The notes below the pieces were generated by a model. It ran no database searches and was not told the origin of the DNA. It saw only the letters and a program-made list of their open reading frames with translations. The translations under genes and the position numbers were made by a program. This document shows, in pieces, positions 1-11,700 of a DNA stretch of 64,000 nucleotides. How positions within the stretch are numbered: the first letter of the stretch is position 1; each line of letters opens with the position of its first letter. Source of the stretch: Salvelinus alpinus (Eukaryota > Chordata > Actinopteri > Salmoniformes > Salmonidae); NCBI RefSeq assembly GCF_045679555.1, contig NC_092087.1, positions 88,372,966 through 88,436,965 of the forward strand, written 5' to 3'.

Positions 1-868
1 TCACCCACACCGCATCTCACAAAGACACAGCGGTTGGAACCAAAAATCTCCAATTTGGACTCCAGACCAAAGGACAGATTTCCACCGGTCTAATGTCCAT
101 TGCTCGTGTTTCTTGGTCCAAGCAAGTCTCTTCTTCTTGTTGGTGTCCTTTAGTAGTGGTTTCTTTGCAGCAATTCCACCATGAAGGCCTGATTCACACA
201 TTCTCCTCTGAACAGTTGATGTTGAGATGTGTCTGTTACTTGGGCTGCAATTTTTGAGGCAAGCAACTCTTATGAACTTTTCCGCTACAGCAGAGGTAAC
301 TCTGGGTCTTCCATTCCTGTGGCGGTCCTCATGAGAGCCAGTTTCATCATAGCGCTTGATGGTTTTTGCAACTGCACTTGAAGAAACTTTCAAAGTTCTT
401 AATTTCCTGTATTGACTGACCTTCATGTCTTTAAGTAATGATGGACTGTCATTTCTCTTTGCTTATTTGACCTCTTCTTGCCATAATATGGACTTGGTAT
501 TTTACCAAATAGGGCTATCTTCTGTATACCCCCCTTCTCACAACAAAACTGATTGGCTCAAACACATTGAGGAAAGAAATTCCACAAATTAACAAGGCAC
601 ACCTGTTAATTGAAATGCACTCCAGGTGACTACCTCATGAAGCTGAGAGAATGCCAAGAGTGTGCAAAGCTGTCATCAAGGCAAAGGGTGGCTATTTGAA
701 GAATCGCAAATATATTTTTATTTGTTTAACACTTTTGGTTACTTCTTGATTCCATATGTATTATTTCATAGTTTTGATGTCTTCACTATTATTCTACAAT
801 GTAGAAAATAGTAAAAATAAAGAAAAACCTTGAATGAGTAGGTGTTTTAAAGCTTTTGACCATTAGTG
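1..868 (-). mobile_element. Tc1-like DNA transposon, truncated at window edge
   Basis: The minus strand encodes the N-terminal part of a Tc1/mariner transposase (start 426, running off at base 1): a paired-like helix-turn-helix region with the GRPRVTS AT-hook-like motif and the segment [18 protein letters not shown] before the first catalytic position. Tc1 enzymes normally read WSDES here; this copy reads WSGVQ, so the first Asp of the DDE triad is missing and the protein should be inactive. Bases 430-868 are the 5' untranslated part and terminal inverted repeat, with the usual salmonid wording ending near cattagtgta. The remainder of the element lies outside the window. Confidence 0.9.
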
Positions 869-1240
869 TAACATTCACACAGCCAGATATCTAGTAAACA
901 TATATCTGTAACATTAACACAGACATATCTAGTAAACATATATCTGTAACATTCACACAGACAGATATCTAGTAAACGTATAGCTGTAACATTCACAGAC
1001 AGATATCTAGTAAACATATATCTGTAACATTCAAACAGACAGATATCTAGTAAACATATAGCTGTAACATTCACACAGACAGATATCTAGTAAACATATA
1101 GCTGTAACATTCACACAGACAGATATCTAGTAAAAATATATCTGTAACATTCAAACAGACATATCTAGTAAACATATAGCTGTAACATTCACACAGACAG
1201 ATATCTAGTAAACATATAGCTGTAACATTCACTCAGAAAG
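868..1240. repeat. 40-bp minisatellite, about 9 copies
   Basis: Tandem units of exactly 40 bp containing agacagatatctagtaaaca and gctgtaacattcacac. It begins right at the Tc1 terminal repeat, so the transposon end probably sits inside or beside the array. A short open frame over it is only repeat translation. Confidence 0.9.
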
Positions 1241-1302
1241 ATACAAATGCGATACAAGATCTCAATTAAATGTTAATTTAAAAGCCACAAGTATAAACCT
1301 AC

Positions 1303-1686
1303 CTCTTGTTTTATCTCGTCAGGCCTCAAGATGGCGCTGGAGAGTTGTAGACTTATTTTGGGTTTGTTTTTGGTTCCCTTGGGGCGACCCCACCACTTAG
1401 GGGCCGGTGATTCCTGGCTAGAAACACTTTTGCTGTCAGCAGAGTCATTTCCTTTTCCTGTGGATTGTTTCTTTCCTCTGGTGGTGGTGAAGTTGTTCTT
1501 CGTTGGTTTTCTGCCTGGTTTGTTATTGTTCTTCTGAGCAGCGAGAGACAGTTGATCCTTCGTTAGTCTGTGGAGTCTCACGATAGGTAAAGAAACGACA
1601 GCAGCCATGCAGCTATGCAGTAAATCTCCTCCCTCCATTTTGAGTCGATTCAGGCTAACGCTATGCAGTAAATCTCCTCCCTCCAT
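1303..1686 (-). CDS. Putative first coding exon with AT-hook-like motifs
   Basis: An open frame from ATG 1686 reads toward lower coordinates and contains basic, proline-rich stretches: KPGRKPTKNN, TRGKKQS and KWWGRPKGTKNKPK. The last resembles the AT-hook of HMGA proteins (RGRPKGSKNK), and the preceding SSQES recalls HMGA tails. The frame stays open into a strong splice donor (AGAG|GTAGGT; last exon base 1303), which suggests a real exon, not chance. The first 25 codons contain a duplicated MEGGDLLHS segment from a local 50-base repeat. No partner exon was found to the left within the window. It could instead be a decayed HMGA-like copy. Function is not assigned beyond possible AT-rich DNA binding. 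Confidence 0.35.
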
Positions 1687-1927
1687 TTTGAGTTAATGTA
1701 AGGCGCGTTCCTCTGCTCAGAAGTTGCTGACGCCTGACCTCACAGCGCCTGGATATGTATTTTAAGTTTCAACTAACCAAATCATGTTATAGCAATCTGT
1801 CAGTCGATGACACAGTTGATGGCGTGGCAGGCAACCATTGGTTGATGAATGCAACGTCTGAGCAGGGGAACATTACCCCTAGTCTCAATCTGGGCAGAGA
1901 AACTGGTTCTGTTAAACTAATGTCTCA

Positions 1928-2240
1928 GGGTCCTGTAGCTCTAGACTGGAACCCTGTGGGGGATGTCTTGTCCTCTCCTTTAAAGACAGAGCTGGTCATC
2001 ATTCTAGGGTCCTGTAGCTCTAGGCTGGAACCATATGGGGGATGTCTTGTCCTATCCTTTAAAGACAGAGCTGGTCATCATTCTAGGGTCCTGTAGCTCT
2101 AGGCTGGAACCATATGGGGGATGTCTTGTCCTATCCTTTAAAGACAGAGCTGGTCATCATTCTAGGGTCTTGTAGTTCTAGGCTGGAACCCTGTGGGGGA
2201 TGTCTTGTCCTCTCCTTTAAAGACAGAGCTGGTCATCATC
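1928..2240. repeat. 79-bp minisatellite, 4 copies
   Basis: Four head-to-tail units of 79 bp (starts at 1928, 2007, 2086 and 2165) sharing gtcctgtagctctaggctgg and aaagacagagctggtcatca. Units differ by only a few bases, so the expansion is recent. Confidence 0.9.
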
Positions 2241-3634
2241 TGTACGAAATAATGGATTCAATGGAGAGAAAGTAAATAAGAATATTAGAATTGAGAGAAA
2301 ATTAAACGTACAATGTAAGATTGAAGAATATAAATTTGACTCAAATTGATTAAGAAGAATAAGGAAACCAATAGCATTCTCTCCAAAGTAGATATATTAA
2401 ATAAACTTATTGGTGAGAAAGACCCCCTGATTGGTTTTTAAACCTTTCACATCCCTAACCTAAAAATCCATGAAATAATTATAGGATAAATAGATCTTCA
2501 TTGTGAAATTCAACACTATATTTTGCTGCAAGAGAGATCTCTTTTTTTAATGAGAGAAAAAAAAGTCAACCAAATGCATTCTGTTGGTGCAAAACGAAGC
2601 AGTACCTAAGTTACTTTTGGATGAATAATGCATTGATTACATATTGACAATTAACTCGACAGTTAGATACTTGCAGCAAAGTTTATTTGATAGCTTACAT
2701 TGTGGAAAGCGATAGCTACTGTAGTTACTCAGTTGATTGGCTGATTTATGACGCTTGGTCAGCTTGCTCTGGTCTAATCACGCGAAAACAACGAGTTGCT
2801 CCTAAATAGAATAACACGCACTGGACCAGAGCTAGCTAACCATCAGCTAGCTAGTTACGACTGCAAGAGACATCAAATAGCCTACCTGCAGAGACGAAGG
2901 CAACAATCTGAGGCGGGCATGGGTGTTCAGAGTCGGTTTACTGAGAAGCCAGTACAGTTATATCAGGAAATAATTGCAATCCCCGTTTGCAATAAACACT
3001 TTTGCATTCAAAGATAAACAATAACGCACATGAATCCACAGCGCAAGGGAAGTAGTGACTGGTTCTGCTGATTTTGTTCCACGTCCACATTCTCAATGCT
3101 GCCACCTAGCGGATCGGATGAATCAGACATATCGTCCCATTTCCAAGCATGTTCTATAAGAGATAACGATTCCTATAGACCTACCCCCTAATTCTTATGC
3201 GTTTCCCATATTCATCTGTACATGTACTGTCTGTGAATTAATTATCTGCTCGTAAAACCATAAACATATGCACATGGTAAAACACGTATCTACTGTTTGA
3301 AGAGACAGTATATATTTGCTTTTCATTCATTTGTTAAATAATTTTATTTGGTCATAAAATGATACGCTAATTCTATTTTATTTATTTAAAATGTATTTCT
3401 TTTTTTTTCCCATCATTTGATGTAATTATTCTTTTTACATAATGTTATATCAGCATACAAATGTGTTAGATAAAACAATACATGATACAGTATTGCTTAA
3501 TATTTTCTCCTTGAATGACATATGACTATAATTTACACTCACATAAATTACAGGAATGAGTCTAACCAAAGCTTAGATCAAAGCTCTAATTTAGTAATAA
3601 CACATTGATAATCATTTTCTCAGTAGTCAACCTT
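2241..3634. other. AT-rich stretch, nothing recognised
   Basis: No coding exon, RNA gene or familiar repeat could be supported here. A 73-codon plus-strand open frame (2796-3017) has no recognisable motif or splice context and is left out. Confidence 0.5.
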
Positions 3635-4375
3635 TCACTGTCCGTTTCTCTCCAGGTTCCCACCATCTTGTATTTTGCTCCATAAGTCATCAACGATCAA
3701 TTTGAACACAGCGCCAACTGCCACTAACATCACCATGGTGACCACCACACCAGACCCTTCTTTCTCCCTTATTGGGTGTGTGTTGACATTGAAGTGGTTT
3801 CCACCATTGCTCTCCACCATCTCCTCTATCTTCTCCAGCAGCTCTGTGACCTGAGTGTGGTCACCTTTCTCCTTGTTGTTGAAGACATGATATCTGCCCC
3901 TGCAGGTACTGATTAGTTGTAGCAGTTGACTGTTGTCCTTCAGTAGGTCCTCCACTGGTTTCCCCTCTAGCTGGTCTCCCCCAGTGAACAGCACCATGGT
4001 GTACATTAAAGACTCTTCTCCAAAGTTCTCCTGGATCCACCTCACCACGGCGTTCCTCTCCTCCTCTGTGAACCTCACCCCCTGATCACCAGCAGGAACG
4101 CGTGGGGCGGAGAGAACAACACACTCTGCCCTGCACCGTTTCCATGGAAACGCCCATTGTGTCGATGACGGTGACATGGCGGCAGCGGGGGAGTCGGTCC
4201 GGTCGGTCCGGTAGCGGTAGCAGCAGCTGGCCCGGTCCAACACTGGCACTCTGTGGTCACGGCAACCAGAGAGAAGAACGCCTCAGAACGCCTCTCTGAC
4301 CGGGATGGCGTTTCCTGCTGCACCCCGACCCTGGCCAGTGTTACCAATCAGGACCAGACTCAACACTGACACTGG
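3635..4375 (-). pseudogene. GIMAP (AIG1-type GTPase) pseudogene
   Basis: The C-terminal two thirds of a GTPase of immunity-associated protein is open from about 4095 down to 3635: FTEEERNAVVRWIQENFGEE, YTMVLFTGGDQLEG, CRGRYHVFNNKEK and TQVTELLEKIEEM are standard GIMAP wording, followed by a hydrophobic tail segment (VVVTMVMLVAVGAVFKLIV) that could anchor in a membrane. The N-terminal part is decayed. The P-loop reads GNTGQGRGAAGN where the family has GKTGxGKSAxGN, so Lys and Ser of G1 are lost, and the G3 DTPG reads DTMG. The P-loop, the LSAP region and the C-terminal part lie in different frames, so at least two frameshifts are present. GIMAPs act in lymphocyte survival and membrane defence; this copy should not make a working GTPase. 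Confidence 0.75.
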
Positions 4376-4508
4376 TTTGATTCACAACAGTGAGGGACGA
4401 CTTCCTGGACACAGATTAAACCTAGCTAGTCCTAGGCTAAAAACCAACAATTATCTCTCTCTTTAGACCGGGACTTGGATAGTTCACCCACATTACATTC
4501 AGCAGTCT

Positions 4509-4976
4509 ATGGACAAGAAAGACCTCTCTGATGAGGATAGGCTACCCGTCCTGTTGGGGGAGGAAGCTATGACAGCAACAGATGAGGATAGGCTACCCGT
4601 CCTGTTGGGGGAGGACGCTATGACAGCAACAGATGAGGATAGGCTACCCGTCCTGTTGGGGGAGGACGCTATGACAGCAACAGATGAGGATAGGCTACCC
4701 GTCCTGTTGGGGGAGGACGCTATGACAGCAACAGATGAGGATAGGCTACCCGTCCTGTTGGGGGAGGACGCTATGACAGCAACAGATGAGGATAGGCTAC
4801 CCGTCCTGTTGGGGGAGGACGCTATGACAGCAACAGATGAGGATAGGCTACCCGTCCTGTTGGGGGAGGACGCTATGACAGCAACAGATGCTTTGGTTTT
4901 GTTTACCTGGCCACTGTTTCAAATCAAACTGTTTAGCATTTACGGCACGAATCCAATGCAAGTCAATGGTACCTAA
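4509..4976 (+). repeat. 51-bp in-frame minisatellite with open reading frame
   Basis: About seven near-identical 51-bp units (4528-4890) each encode DEDRLPVLLGEDAMTAT. The unit length is a multiple of three, so the 155-codon frame starting at 4509 stays open. The units are nearly free of differences, which points to very recent expansion. No domain or signal is visible outside the repeat, and the frame may be fortuitous. Confidence 0.6.
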
Positions 4977-5333
4977 GCATTTTCACACTTCATGTCCAGT
5001 TCACCTATAAGTAACTTCATTGAGCTACACAATACATTTTTATATCCTTTAGGATGATTTGGAAATTAAGCGCAAAAAAAGACCCACTATAGCCTTTCTC
5101 ACTTTGTGCATTTCTTCAGTTTGTGCATTTCTCTCCGGTATGGACGACCATGTGCACTTTTGGTTGGATTTGAACATGAAGGTAGGCACACTTTCAGTTT
5201 GATTACCAACTCATAGAAGGAAAATGGATATGGCCCTTAATGGTGTTGCCTATGCTGTCACAGAAGCCAGGATGGCACAGATCAAAGAAGGGCGCTCTAT
5301 CTACCTCTATGGTTTTGACCCCGCCTACTGTGT

Positions 5334-5335
<2 letters not shown>
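4940..5335 (+). repeat. Diverged copy of a dispersed segment also at 32.0 and 54.3 kb
   Basis: The short frame at 5224 (ALNGVAYAVTEARM) resembles the frame at 31961-32140 and 54307-54489 (ALNGTSHSVTEAVM), and flanking text such as gtaacttcattgagctacac matches gtgactttgttgagcttcac near 32.4 kb. The order of the pieces is rearranged. The identity of the parent sequence is unknown. Confidence 0.4.
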
Positions 5336-5379
<44 letters not shown>

Positions 5380-5383
5380 CTCG

Positions 5384-5470
<87 letters not shown>
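5336..5470. repeat. (TC)n microsatellite
   Basis: About 135 bases of TC dinucleotide with a short gctctc interruption. A second short TC run lies at 5589-5612. Open frames across it (poly-LS and poly-RE) are artefacts of the repeat. Confidence 0.95.
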
Positions 5471-5473
<3 letters not shown>

Positions 5474-5836
5474 GGGTGAGTTCGTTTTGCATGGCCAAAT
5501 GCCCCGGGTGGGCGGGGTTTGCACATTGTAGACCATTCCATTGGTCCTTAAGTGAAATCTCCACCCACCCAGGGCCTATATTTCTTTATCTCTCTCTCTC
5601 TCTCTCTCTCTCCCACTCACTCCCTGCACCTGCTCTATCTCTTTTTTGCCTGTTGCGGAGTGTCGTGTCTGGACTTTTCCAGTGAAAATGGATATCAGTT
5701 AAGGTTTGTACTGTATGAAGAAAATATACTGTATCGTAGATTTTATATTTCAGTTTAAAGTGTTTAAAAGTTTGATTCTAACAACTTCTGGGTCTTGAAT
5801 TTGTAAAGAAAGTGAAACTAAATTTAACAGTGCACC

Positions 5837-6313
5837 GTCTGGTGGACACACGCACACACAGGACCAGCAGTGAAAAACAAACCAACAACCAACGAAAGGA
5901 GAGGGTCTTCCCTCCCAGAAGAGGATCTCTCCTGTCCTGTGTGCTGTGACATCTACAGAGACCCCGTCCTCCTCTCCTGCAGCCATAGCTTCTGTAAACC
6001 CTGCCTGCAGCAGTACTGGGAACACCGGGAATACCAGGAATGCCCCATCTGCAGGAGAAGGCTGTCTGCTTCCGGATCCAGACCGCCGAGGAACCTGGTC
6101 TTGAAGAACCTGTGCGAGGCCTTTGTGAAGGAGAGGGGGCTGAGGGCTGCGGCGGCCGGGTCATATTTGGAGGGTTACTGCGCTACACTTGGAGAGATAC
6201 TGAAGCTGTACTGTCTGGTGGACAAGCAGCCGGTGTGTGTGGTGTGTCAGATCTCCAGGCTGCAAGAACAACACGCCTGCTGCTCTCTGGAGGAGGCGAG
6301 GGAGGACCTCAAA
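5837..6313 (+). pseudogene. TRIM-family RING/B-box exon fragment
   Basis: A single exon encodes a RING finger with all eight zinc ligands ([17 protein letters not shown]) followed by a B-box 2, in the style of TRIM35/nuclear-factor-7-like E3 ubiquitin ligases. It ends in a good donor (CTCAAA|GTGAGT; last base 6313). Two things are odd. There is no ATG in frame between the upstream stop (5825) and the domain, so the usual start just before [10 protein letters not shown] has been lost or lies in another exon. Also, the B-box first pair reads CATL where the family has CxxH, so a zinc ligand is missing. No coiled coil or PRY-SPRY exon follows in the next 10 kb. It is most likely a broken fragment, though a gene start in an unseen exon cannot be excluded. 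Confidence 0.65.
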
Positions 6314-6689
6314 GTGAGTTATTACTTCAAAGTTGAGAGAAAGTAGTTGATGCGGTTACTAAAGCAGCTGTATTGGGTAAAAACTATTTCTGATTTGAAT
6401 AGCAGAGAAGACCAATATTTCATACGTTCTATTTTTTTGTCTAGCTTGTTGGGAAAGTTGTCAAATTAGATGATTTGTGTCAAAAGTCAAATTTACAGTT
6501 AGTAGAATGTTGAAAGTCCCGGCTTTAGACTGTATTTCCATTTTCACCTTCGTATACGTTTTAGATATGGGCATGTGAGGTATGGGCATGTGAGGTATGG
6601 GCATGTGAGGCCACCCGTGGTTGGTTAACTTTTAACTGGATAGAGAAGCTCAACTGCTGTGCTGTCACTCAATTCATACCCAGCAAACA

Positions 6690-7235
6690 GGACCCCATTG
6701 GCCCCCAAAGGGCTGGCCCATACAAAGCTCACACCAGTCCAACACGGGTTGACCCACACCAAGCCCAACACGGGCTGGCCCACACCAAGCCCAACAGGCT
6801 AGCTTAAACCAGTCCAACACGGGTTGACCCACACCAAACCCAACACGGGTTGACCCACACCAAGCCCAACACGGGCTGGCCCACACCAAGCCCAACAGGC
6901 TAGCTTAAACCAGTCCAACATGGGTTGACCCACACCAAACCCAACACGGGTTGACCCACACCAAGCCCAACACGGGCTGGCCCACACCAAGCCCAACAGG
7001 CTAGCTTAAACCAGTCCAACACGGGTTGACCCACACCAAACCCAACACGGGTTGACCCACACCAAGCCCAACAGGCTAGCTTAAACCAGTCCAACACGGG
7101 TTGACCCAAACCAAACCCAACACGGGTTGACCCACACCAAGCCCAACACGGGCTGGCCCAGCACAGGCCAGCCCACACCAGTCCAACACGGGCTAGCCCA
7201 CACCGGGCCAGCCCACACCAGTCCAACATGATGTA
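6690..7235. repeat. GC-rich minisatellite
   Basis: Compound tandem array built from short words such as ccaacacgggttgacccaca and ccaacacgggctggccc, arranged in higher-order units of about 60-75 bases. The long minus-strand open frames (rich in W, G, C) across it are repeat translation. Confidence 0.85.
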
Positions 7236-7482
7236 GAGGCGGGGGCTCGTTAGAATATCCGGGGGCGTGGTTTGAAAATACTCGAATTTAGTTGAGTTAA
7301 AAAATAATATAAGAGAAATTGCTGACAACAGTGAAACCAATGAGGGTTCGGAACTTTAAAGCCAATTATCTCGGAATCATATTTTTTCAGATAGAACCTT
7401 CTAAGGTCACAAAATGTATGCAACCGTTACTGACAGTGTCGTTGCAGTTAAACTTTTGTGTAATGTAATTATTTTAAAGTAT

Positions 7483-7835
7483 TGTGGGCCTCCCGAGTGG
7501 CGCAGCGCTTCGCAGTGCTAGAGGCGTCACTACAGACCCGGGTTCATTCCCAGGCTGTGTCACAACCGGCAGTGATCGGGAGTCCCATAGGGCGGCGCAC
7601 AGTGTCGTTTGGGTTAGGGGAGGGTTTAGCCAGGGGGGCTTAACTTGGCTTATCACGTTCTAGCGACTCCTTGTGGCGTGCTGGGTGCCTGCAGGCTGAC
7701 CCCAGTAGTCAGTTGAACGTGTTGTGTTAAGCGCGGTTTGGAGGGTCATGTTTCGGAGGATGTGTGAACCCAAACCCCTTGGGGAGGTGCAGCGATGAGA
7801 CAAGATTGAAAAAGGGGGTAAAATACACAAAAAAA
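7483..7835 (+). mobile_element. tRNA-derived SINE (long salmonid form)
   Basis: It starts with gggcctcccgagtggcgcag (tRNA-like A box) and a B box around gggttcattcccaggc. The body has the gcgactccttgtggcg and gcggtttggagggtcatgtt segments, and it ends before an A-rich tail. The same family sits in reverse orientation at 57015-57506. Confidence 0.85.
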
Positions 7836-7989
7836 ACATTTAAAAAAAACAACTAGTATACAGCCAATGAGTCTGTAAAAGACTGAAATAAGCGCATGTG
7901 GTATGAAAAACTAAAACTGGTAACTGTGTGTGTAACGGAGGTGGCTTATTGTAGAAAAATGAACATTCAATTCTCTGGCAAGAGCTCTG

Positions 7990-8127
7990 TTGGATATTCC
8001 TGCAGTCAGCATGCCAATTGCACGCTCCCTCAAATGTGTATGGAACATTTCTTGGATCTTTTATTTTGGCTCATGAAACATGGGACCAAGACTTTATATA
8101 CTGTGTTTTATACTTTTGTTCAGTGTT
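7990..8127 (+). mobile_element. Tc1/mariner-like terminal remnant
   Basis: The segment containing gccaattgcacgctccctca and, after an internal deletion, catgaaacatgggaccaaga up to ttttgttcagtg matches the familiar right end of a salmonid Tc1-like non-autonomous element. No transposase remains. Confidence 0.6.
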
Positions 8128-8419
8128 TATGATAGCAACTACTTTGTCTTTCTGATACAATGTAACAAGCAGCTGATCCAAAATGGTGGGCTTATTTTAG
8201 GCAAAGTGAGGGCTGCCCTCAATGTAGAGGCCATGTGCGAAGGTACATCAACCCTATGTGGGGCTAATATTTTAGCCTGCATTGGGGCCACATTGTGCCA
8301 ACGTGGACATGTTTGCTGGGTATTGTGTTAGTCTTTTGGCTCCATTACAGAGATATTTTAAGCATCGTTTGACCTTATTTTGTCTCACCCATGAGAGCAA
8401 CTAGATCTGCACATTCTAT

Positions 8420-8797
8420 TCACTTTTCAGTTCAGCAGGTTAATACCTGTCTGGTACTGGTTCTCTATCTATTCTACTCTTTTCAGTTCAGCAGGTTAAT
8501 ACCTGTCTGGTAGTGGTTCTCTATCTATCCTACTCTTTTCAGTTCAGCAGGTTAATACCTGTCTGGTAGTGGTTCTCTATCTATCCTACTCTTTTCAGTT
8601 CAACAGGTTAATACCTGTCTGGTAGTGGTTCTCTATCTATCCTACTCTTTTCAGTTCAGCAGGTTAATAGTGGTTCTCTATCTATCCTACTCTTTTCAGT
8701 TCAGCAGGTTAATACCTGTCTGGTAGTGGTTCTCTATCTATCCTACTCTTTTCAGTTCAGCAGGTTAATACCTGTCTGGTAGTGGTTCTCTATCTAT
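8420..8797. repeat. 56-bp minisatellite, left part
   Basis: Units of 56 bp carrying cagttcagcaggttaatacc and ggttctctatctatcc; one unit is shortened. The array is interrupted by the L2 LINE and resumes at 12510. Confidence 0.9.
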
Positions 8798-11700
8798 AGT
8801 ATGGCTTCCGGTTTGGAGCGAGTGGTCGCATTTCGCATTTCGCTCCGCAGGTAGTATTACATTTCATTACAGTACAAGCTAGCTACATAGCCGTCTTTGT
8901 ATCAAAGATAATTGTGTAGTTTAGAGTAATTATCGTAATTACCGAGCTAGCCAGCTATTTTCGTCCCTCTAACGTAGTCAACGTAGTCAACACTGCTAGC
9001 TGCTAGCAGCTAGCCAGCTAGCCAACGTCTACCGTCTACCGAATAGCAGCACTGTAGAAACTATTACATTACAACGGAACGACTTGATTAGTGTAGTGTT
9101 AGCTAGCTACATAGTTGTCTTTGCTGTCTTGTATCCAGGATAATTGTGTAGCTTAGAGTAATTATCGTAATTACCGAGGTTAGCTAGCCAGCTATTTTCG
9201 TCCTTCTAACGTAGGCAACACTGCTAGCTGGCCAGCAGCTAGCCAGCTAGCCAACGTCTACCGTCTACCGAATAGCAGCACTGTAGAAACTATTACATTA
9301 CAACGGAACGACTTGATTAGTGTAGTGTTAGCTAGCTACATAGTTGTCTTTGCTGTCTTTGCTGTCTTTGTATCCAAGATAATTGTGTAGTTTAGAGTAA
9401 TTGTCAAGGTTACCTAGCCAGTTACCGAGGCTACCTAGCCAGCTACACTTTCAAACTAAGTCAACAACGCAGCCACTGCTAGCTAGCCTACTTCACCAGC
9501 CAGCCAGCAGCACTGTATCATTTTAGTCAATAAGATTTTTTGCAACGTAAGCTTAACTTTCTGAACATTCGAGACGTGTAGTCCACTTGTCATTCCAATC
9601 TCCTTTGCATTAGCGTAGCCTCTTCTGTAGCCTGTCAACTATGTGTCTGTCTATCCCTCTTCTCTCCTCTCTGCACAGACCATACAAACGCTTCACACCG
9701 CGTGGCCGCCGCCACTCTAACCTGGTGGTCCCAGCGCGCACGACCCACGTGGAGTTCCAGGTCTCCGGCAGCCTCTGGAACTGCCGATCTGCGGCCAACA
9801 AGGCAGAGTTCATCTCAGCCTATGCTTCCCTCCAGTCCCTCGACTTCGTGGCACTGACGGAAACATGGATTACCACAGATAACACTGCTACTCCTACTGC
9901 TCTCTCCTCGTCTGCCCACGAGCTTCTGGTCAGCGGGGTGGTGGCACTGGGATCCTCATCTCTCCCAAGTGGACATTCTCTCTTTCTCCCCTGACCCATC
10001 TGTCTATCGCCTCCTTTGAATTCCATGCTGTCACAGTTACCAGCCCTTTCAAGCTTAACATCCTTATCATTTATCGCCCTCCAGGTTCCCTTGGAGAGTT
10101 CATCAATGAGCTTGACGCCTTGATAAGTTCCTTTCCTGAGGATGGCTCACCTCTCACAGTTCTGGGTGACTTTAACCTCCCCACGTCTACCTTTGACTCA
10201 TTCCTCTCTGCCTCCTTCTTTCCACTCCTCTCCTCTTTTGACCTCACCCTCTCACCTCCCCCCCCTACTCACAAGGCAGGCAATACGCTTGACTTCATCT
10301 TTACTAGATGCTGTTCTTCCACTAATCTCATTGCAACTCCCCTCCAAGTCTCCGACCACTACCTTGTATCCTTTTCCCTCTCGCTCTCATCCAACACTTC
10401 CCACACTGCCCCTACTCGGATGGTATCGCGCCGTCCCAACCTTCGCTCTCTCTCCCCCGCTACTCTCTCCTCTTCCATCCTATCATCTCTTCCCTCTGCT
10501 CAAACCTTCTCCAACCTATCTCCTGATTCTTCCTCCTCAACCCTCCTCTCCTCATTTTCTGCATCCTTTGAAACTCTATGTACCCTTTCCTCCAGGCCGG
10601 CTCGGTCCTCCCCTCCTGCTCCGTGGCTCGACGACTCATTGCGAGCTCACAGAACAGGGCTCCGGGCAGCCGAGCGGAAATGGAGGAAAACTCGCCTCCC
10701 TGCGGACCTGGCATCCTTTCACTCCCTCCTCTCTACATTCTCCTCTTCTGTCTCTGCTGCTAAAGCCACTTTCTACCACTCTAAATTCCAAGCATCTGCC
10801 TCTAACCCTAGGAAGCTCTTTGCCACCTTCTCCTCCCTCCTGAATCCTCCCCCCCCCCCCCCCCCCCTCCTCCCTCTCTGCGGATGACTTCGTCAACCAT
10901 TTTGAAAAGAAGGTCGACGACATCCGATCCTCGTTTGCTAAGTCAAACGACACCGCTGGTTCTGCTCACACTGCCCTACCCTGTGAGAGCGAGAGTTGCA
11001 CCCCTTCTGAAAAAACCTACACTCGATCCCTCCGATGTCAACAACTACAGACCAGTATCCCTTCTTTCTTTTCTCTCCAAAACTCTTGAACGTGCCGTCC
11101 TTGGCCAGCTCTCCTGCTATCTCTCTCAGAATGACCTTCTTGATCCAAATCAGTCAGGTTTCAAGACTAGTCATTCAACTGAGACTGCTCTTCTCTGTGT
11201 CACGGAGGCGCTCCACACTGATAAAGCTAACTCTCTCTCCCCTGCTCTCATCCTTCTAGACCTATCGGCTGCCTTTGATACATCAGATCCTCCTCTCCAC
11301 CCTCTCCGAGTTGGGCATCTCCGGCGCGGCCCACGCTTGGATTGCGTCCTACCTGACAGGTCGCTCCTACCAGGTGGCGTGGCGAGAATCTGTCTCCGCA
11401 CCACGTGCTCTCACCACTGGTGTCCCCCAGGGCTCTGTTCTAGGCCCTCTCCTATTCTCGCTATACACCAAGTCACTTGGCTCTGTCATATCCTCACATG
11501 GTCTCTCCTATCATTGCTATGCAGACGACACACAATTAATCTTCTCCTTTCCCCCTTCTGATAACCAGGTGGCGAATCGCATCTCTGCATGTCTGGCAGA
11601 CATATCAGTGTGGATGACGGATCACCACCTCAAGCGGAACCTCGGCAAGACAGAGCTGCTCTTCCTCCCGGGGAAGGACTGCCCGTTCCATGATCTCGCC

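Noticed and set aside
2796-3017. 73-codon frame
   Set aside because: No motif, no splice sites, no paralogue in the window.
5203-5685. Arg-Glu and Ser-Leu rich open frames
   Set aside because: TC microsatellite read in several frames.
6674-7340. Trp/Gly/Cys-rich minus-strand frames
   Set aside because: Minisatellite translation.
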